Source: Saonia sp964398035 (GTDB lineage: Bacteria > Bacteroidota > Bacteroidia > Flavobacteriales > Flavobacteriaceae). From it: a stretch of DNA of 18,300 bases. Below, piece after piece: positions 14,594 to 18,300 of this stretch. A model generated the notes under the pieces. The model did no database searches. It saw only the letters and a program-made list of their open reading frames with translations, and was not told where the DNA came from. The stretch covers positions 1 to 18,300 of the forward strand of contig CAYNLI010000052.1 of NCBI GenBank assembly GCA_964398035.1, in the 5' to 3' direction. How positions within the stretch are numbered: the stretch's first letter is position 1; each line of letters opens with the position of its first letter. A program made the position numbers and the translations under genes.

Positions 14594-15625
14594 ATGAATG
14601 TTCAAAAAACATATAAGATATCTTTTATACTATTGCTACTGGCATTGTTTATTAGTTTTTGTATAAACATCAGTCTTGGTTCTGTTAGCATTCCTTTTAT
14701 TGATGTGTTTAATTCCATTTTTGGAGGCAAGATCAATGAGGATTCATCGAGATATATTGTACTCGATTATAGAATTCCCAAAGCATTTTCCGCTATTCTT
14801 ATTGGTAGTGGGCTTTCATTAAGTGGTCTTTTAATGCAAACTTTGTTCAGAAACCCATTGGCAGGCCCCTTTGTATTGGGCATAACCTCTGGCGCCAGTC
14901 TAGGAGCCGCATTATTAATTATGGGTTCTTCAGCATTGTCAGGATTATTTGCTTATGATATTGTAGGCGATGTTTCATTGGCCGTAGCATCCAGTATTGG
15001 GAGTTTTTTAGTGCTGCTTACAGTAATGGTGGTTGCATCAAAAATTAAAGACACCATGGCATTGTTGATCATTGGGCTAATGTTTGGGAGTATTACAGCA
15101 GCTTTGGTCAGCGTACTTTCTTATTTTTCCAATGCAGAAAATTTGCAACGCTATATCTATTGGTCTTTTGGGAGTGTGGGCAACCTTTCTTGGTCACAGT
15201 TATCCATTCTATTTTTTCTTGTTCTAATAGGATTGCTCCTCAGTATTGCCTTGATAAAAACATTGAACGCCTTTCTTTTGGGTGAAAATTATGCCAAAAG
15301 TCTAGGGGTTGATATTAAAAAAAAACGGTTCCTTATTATTTTGACAACTGGTTTACTGGCTGGCGGAATAACTGCCTTTGCAGGTCCAATAGCCTTTATT
15401 GGTTTAGCTGTACCACATTTGACTCGGCAAATTTTTAACACCACGGACCATAAAATCCTTGTCCCAGCAGTAGTTATTTATGGTGCAATTTTAATGTTGT
15501 TGTGTGATGTGCTTGCTCAACTCCCAACATCCGTTTATGTACTGCCTATTAATGCCATTACATCTATTGTTGGAGCACCGGTAGTAATATGGTTATTGGT
15601 CAGGAAAAGAAAAATGATATTTTAA
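14594..15625 (+). CDS. btuC: Cobalamin ABC transporter permease, FecCD/BtuC family
   Basis: The 343-residue inner-membrane permease has about ten hydrophobic helices. The FecCD hallmarks are present: LDYRIPKAFSAILIGSGLSL near the N-terminus, MQTLFRNPLAGPFVLG, the ENYAKSLGVDIKK cytoplasmic loop that contacts the ATPase, and the GPIAFIGLAVPHLTRQ segment. It forms a dimeric channel that moves the substrate from the binding protein into the cytoplasm. Its start codon follows the btuF stop directly and the ATPase gene follows after a short gap, so the three genes form one operon. Cobalamin as substrate is inferred from context, since haem and siderophore permeases share this family. Confidence 0.92.
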   Translation: MNVQKTYKISFILLLLALFISFCINISLGSVSIPFIDVFNSIFGGKINEDSSRYIVLDYRIPKAFSAILIGSGLSLSGLLMQTLFRNPLAGPFVLGITSGASLGAALLIMGSSALSGLFAYDIVGDVSLAVASSIGSFLVLLTVMVVASKIKDTMALLIIGLMFGSITAALVSVLSYFSNAENLQRYIYWSFGSVGNLSWSQLSILFFLVLIGLLLSIALIKTLNAFLLGENYAKSLGVDIKKKRFLIILTTGLLAGGITAFAGPIAFIGLAVPHLTRQIFNTTDHKILVPAVVIYGAILMLLCDVLAQLPTSVYVLPINAITSIVGAPVVIWLLVRKRKMIF

Positions 15626-15645
15626 AAGAGTAAAAACAATAGACA

Positions 15646-16443
15646 ATTATCAATAACAACGAACAACATATCGTCTTATCAGTAAAAGACCTTTCAATTG
15701 GTTATACATCCAAAAAGGAACGAATCTCTATTGCCAAAAATATAGTCTTCAACTTAAATCAAGGAGAGTTGATTGCAATTGTTGGCGTAAACGGAATTGG
15801 TAAATCCACTCTCTTACGCACTCTGGGCAATGTACAACCCAAATTATCTGGAGAAATTGATTTAAAGGGAAAATCTTTAGAATTATATCGTTCCAATGAA
15901 CTGGCAACAGAAATCAGTTTGGTGCTCACTGAACCTATCGCATCAAAAAATCTAACGGTTATAGAATTAATAAGTTTGGGCAGACAGCCCTATACCAATT
16001 GGATAGGGAGTTTATCAAATACTGATAAAGAAAAAATTAAAACTGCCATTGAAATGGTAGGTTTAAAAGGTCTACAATACAAAAAATGTTATGAACTCAG
16101 TGATGGGCAACTACAAAAAGTAATGATAGCAAGAGCTGTAGCTCAAGATACTTCTATAATGCTATTAGATGAACCCACTACACATCTAGATTTGTATCAT
16201 AAAGCTCAAATCCTAAAGCTATTGCAACAGATAGCCCATAAGACCAACAAAACAATTGTATTCACAACCCATGAAATTGAATTGGGAATTCAATTAGCAG
16301 ATAAAATATTGTTAATGGAAAAAGGAAAAACCAATTTTGGCACACCCAAAGAATTGATTGAAAGTGGAAATTTTGAAACCATGTTTCCAACTGACACCAT
16401 TACGTTTGATCCAAAAACGGCCTCATTTAAAATAAACAAGTAA
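15646..16443 (+). CDS. btuD: Cobalamin ABC transporter ATP-binding protein, BtuD-like, apparent ATT start
   Basis: This ATPase drives the importer. From the proposed ATT start it has 265 residues: A-loop Tyr20 in LSIGY, Walker A GVNGIGKST (47-55), signature LSDGQ (151-155, for LSGGQ), Walker B IMLLDE (171-176) and switch His209. The Q-loop position reads TE (95-96) where Gln is usual. The frame is closed by TAG at 15640-15642. Between that stop and the Walker A region there is no ATG or GTG. The only TTG in frame (15769) would remove the first strands and the A-loop, and its AAGGAG lies only 2 bases upstream. Homology-like sequence (VLSVKDLSIGY) runs back to about 15673, so initiation must be at ATT 15646, ATC 15649 or another rare codon, unless a base is wrong. 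It is co-transcribed with btuC. Confidence 0.85.
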   Translation: MINNNEQHIVLSVKDLSIGYTSKKERISIAKNIVFNLNQGELIAIVGVNGIGKSTLLRTLGNVQPKLSGEIDLKGKSLELYRSNELATEISLVLTEPIASKNLTVIELISLGRQPYTNWIGSLSNTDKEKIKTAIEMVGLKGLQYKKCYELSDGQLQKVMIARAVAQDTSIMLLDEPTTHLDLYHKAQILKLLQQIAHKTNKTIVFTTHEIELGIQLADKILLMEKGKTNFGTPKELIESGNFETMFPTDTITFDPKTASFKINK

Positions 16444-16462
16444 CATTTTAAAGTCAAACCTT

Positions 16463-16470
16463 TATCTTTA
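16463..16470 (+). promoter_or_regulatory. Possible -7 box for rmuC
   Basis: TATCTTTA is one base off TAnnTTTG and lies 20 bases before the rmuC ATG. The 47-base gap after btuD holds no visible terminator, so read-through from the transporter operon is also possible. Confidence 0.3.
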
Positions 16471-16490
16471 CTACAAATGCAAATTAACGA

Positions 16491-17840
16491 ATGAGTGAAC
16501 TCTTTATTTATATAATTATTGGACTTGTTTTTTTAGCTGGAGGCTATTTTTTGGGCAGTTATATCCAGAACTTAAAAACAAAATCCAGCCAAAGTACTTT
16601 AGTAGAAAGAGAACAACAATTAAGAAGTTCATTGGTGGTTGAAGAAGAAAAATTGAGGTATGCCGAGGAAGAAAAAAGTCAGTTGCGCTTGGACAACGCA
16701 CAATTGGACAATCAGATAACCCGTTACCAAGCTGATATGGAAAACCTTCAGCTAAAAAATACGGAGCAAAAAGAAGAAGTAGAAAAACTTCAAGAAAAAT
16801 TCACTAAGGAGTTTGAGAATCTGGCCAATAAAATATTGGATGAAAAAAGCGCCAAGTTTACGGAACAGAACAAAGAAAACATTAAAAATATTCTAACCCC
16901 TCTTCAAGAAAGAATTAAAAATTTTGAAGAAAAGGTTGAGAAAACCCATAAAGAAAGTATTGATTACCACGCCGCATTGCGCCAACAAATATTTGGTTTA
17001 AAAGAACTGAACGAGCAAATGAGCAAGGAAACCATCAACCTTACAAAAGCATTAAAGGGAGATAGTAAGATGCAAGGAAATTGGGGAGAATTGGTTCTGG
17101 AACGTGTTCTGGAAAAATCAGGTCTGGAAAAAGACAGGGAATATTCTGTACAGCAAAGTTTTACTAGAGAAGATGGCAGTAGAGTAATGCCCGATGTTGT
17201 TATTCATTTACCTGATGGTAAAAAAATGATAGTGGATTCCAAGGTTTCCTTAACTGATTATGAACGTTATGTAAATGCCGAAGATGAGTCTAAAGAAAAG
17301 CATTTAAAAGACCACATCAACTCTCTAAGAAGACACGTGGAGCAATTGTCCGCAAAAAAATATGAAGACTTGTATGAAATGGAAAGCCCAGATTTTGTGC
17401 TTTTATTTGTACCCATTGAACCCGCTTTTGCTGTTGCTATAAACAATGATAACTCTTTGTACAACAAGGCCTTTGAACAGAACATCATCATTGTCACACC
17501 TTCTACCCTATTGGCTACATTACGTACCATAGATAGCATGTGGAACAATGAAAAACAACAAAAAAATGCCATTGAAATTGCCCGTCAAGCTGGCGCCCTA
17601 TATGATAAATTTGAAGGATTTGTAATAGATTTGACCAAGGTTGGCAAAAAAATGGATGAGGCCAAAGTTGAGTATAGAGGGGCTATGAACAAATTGGTTG
17701 AGGGCAGAGGAAATATTATTACCAGTATAGAAAAACTAAAGAAAATGGGCGCAAAAGCAAAAAAATCCATTCCAGAGTCTATTTTAAAACGTGCTCAAGA
17801 GGATGATTTTGATGATGAACCTACAAAATTAAATTCATAG
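16491..17840 (+). CDS. rmuC: DNA recombination protein RmuC homologue
   Basis: The 449-residue protein has an N-terminal membrane helix (about 4-22), a long Glu/Lys/Gln-rich coiled coil (about 35-185) and the RmuC domain (about 190-410). The domain shows MQGNWGELVLERVLEKSGL and the nuclease-like pattern PDVVIHLPDGKKMIVDSKVS, with Glu200, Asp235, Asp249 and Lys251 placed as in PD-(D/E)xK enzymes. An acidic C-terminus follows. E. coli RmuC limits inversion at short inverted repeats and is thought to cut or process DNA structures; the membrane-tethered nuclease role is inferred from the family. The thioesterase gene starts two bases after its stop, so the two are co-transcribed. Confidence 0.93.
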   Translation: MSELFIYIIIGLVFLAGGYFLGSYIQNLKTKSSQSTLVEREQQLRSSLVVEEEKLRYAEEEKSQLRLDNAQLDNQITRYQADMENLQLKNTEQKEEVEKLQEKFTKEFENLANKILDEKSAKFTEQNKENIKNILTPLQERIKNFEEKVEKTHKESIDYHAALRQQIFGLKELNEQMSKETINLTKALKGDSKMQGNWGELVLERVLEKSGLEKDREYSVQQSFTREDGSRVMPDVVIHLPDGKKMIVDSKVSLTDYERYVNAEDESKEKHLKDHINSLRRHVEQLSAKKYEDLYEMESPDFVLLFVPIEPAFAVAINNDNSLYNKAFEQNIIIVTPSTLLATLRTIDSMWNNEKQQKNAIEIARQAGALYDKFEGFVIDLTKVGKKMDEAKVEYRGAMNKLVEGRGNIITSIEKLKKMGAKAKKSIPESILKRAQEDDFDDEPTKLNS

Positions 17841-17842
17841 GA

Positions 17843-18300
17843 ATGCAAAAATTTAAATCTGCAAAAGAATCTCAAGTATCCATAACACAATTAATGCTTC
17901 CTTCCCATTCTAACTTTGGAGGAAAGGTGCATGGCGGGCACATTCTAAATCTAATGGATCAAATTGCTTTTGCATGTGCCTCCAAACATTCCCAATGCTA
18001 TTGTGTAACGGCATCAGTAAACAGAGTGAATTTTTTAAACCCTATTGATGTTGGGGAGTTGGTCACTCTAAAAGCATCCATCAATTACACTGGTAAAACA
18101 TCAATGGTTGTTGGTGTTAGGGTAGAATCAGAAAATATAACCTCAAGCAAAAAGAAGCATTGTAATTCCTCTTATTTTACCATGGTCGCCAAAGATGAAA
18201 ATGGTAAAAGCGTCCCTGTTCCTGGATTACTGATAGAAAATGAACAAAGTATACGAAGGTTTGCCCGTAGTAAACAAAGAAAAGAACAAGCATTTATAAG
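17843..18300 (+). CDS. Acyl-CoA thioesterase, hotdog fold (3' end beyond the window)
   Basis: The frame is open from the ATG at 17843 to the window end, giving 152 complete codons. The hotdog signature is clear: MLPSHSNFGGKVHGGHILNL, where the Asn/Gly-rich turn and GGxxL helix hold the active site, then VTASVNRVNFLNPIDVGELV and a strand pair around GKTSMVVGVRVESEN. The family (YciA/ACOT type) hydrolyses acyl-CoA thioesters to free acid and CoA in the cytoplasm. Typical single-domain members have about 130-180 residues, so only a short C-terminal piece should be missing. It follows rmuC by two bases and is translated without an evident ribosome-binding site. Confidence 0.88.
   Translation, partial: MQKFKSAKESQVSITQLMLPSHSNFGGKVHGGHILNLMDQIAFACASKHSQCYCVTASVNRVNFLNPIDVGELVTLKASINYTGKTSMVVGVRVESENITSSKKKHCNSSYFTMVAKDENGKSVPVPGLLIENEQSIRRFARSKQRKEQAFI

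Noticed and set aside
15761..15771. AAGGAG followed by TTG as the real btuD start
   Set aside because: Only two bases separate them, too few for ribosome placement, and the product would lack the A-loop and first strands of the ATPase.

Overview
The window is about 18.3 kb of AT-rich chromosomal DNA from a member of the Bacteroidetes, most likely the family Flavobacteriaceae. The genus cannot be named from the sequence. The evidence is the protein set (DUF4252 proteins, an S41 lipoprotein peptidase, a TonB-dependent receptor, a FecCD-type importer) and several TAnnTTTG-type -7 promoter boxes. There is also an almost complete lack of Shine-Dalgarno sequences and a set of Cys lipoboxes just behind short MKK-type signal peptides. 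No tRNA, rRNA, CRISPR array, IS element or prophage gene is visible.

Layout, left to right. (1) 122-2679: a GH13 alpha-amylase-type lipoprotein and a membrane-anchored metallophosphoesterase. (2) 2670-3035: a minus-strand VOC/glyoxalase-fold protein. (3) 3177-6078: a class III sirtuin, a HEAT-like helical protein, purB behind its own -7 box and a 16-bp direct repeat, and a 61-residue membrane protein that starts on the base after the purB stop. (4) 6108-6143: a perfect 36-bp palindrome between converging genes. (5) 6235-7050: an MscS-type channel. (6) 7132-9377, minus strand: an ECF sigma factor, a single-pass putative anti-sigma protein and two DUF4252 proteins. A strong terminator closes this unit and a recognisable ECF promoter opens it. 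(7) 9525-11000: a divergent S41 peptidase lipoprotein. (8) 11084-16443: a cobalamin uptake locus. A BtuB-like receptor (minus strand) lies behind a well-preserved B12 riboswitch, and divergent btuF-btuC-btuD-like genes lie on the plus strand. (9) 16491-18300: rmuC and the start of an acyl-CoA thioesterase gene cut by the window edge.

Two sets of genes work together. The cobalamin genes form a complete import path: outer-membrane receptor, lipoprotein binding protein, permease and ATPase. The sigma/anti-sigma/DUF4252/DUF4252 genes with the divergent S41 protease look like an envelope-response circuit of unknown stimulus; that role is inferred.

The most unusual observations are these. The btuD-like ATPase has no ATG, GTG or usable TTG start and appears to begin at ATT. 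The ECF operon carries a GTAAC-N16-CGTC promoter that suggests autoregulation. The sirtuin keeps its acyl-lysine Tyr/Arg pair but has lost its zinc cysteines. Several initiator codons are best moved to internal ATGs.
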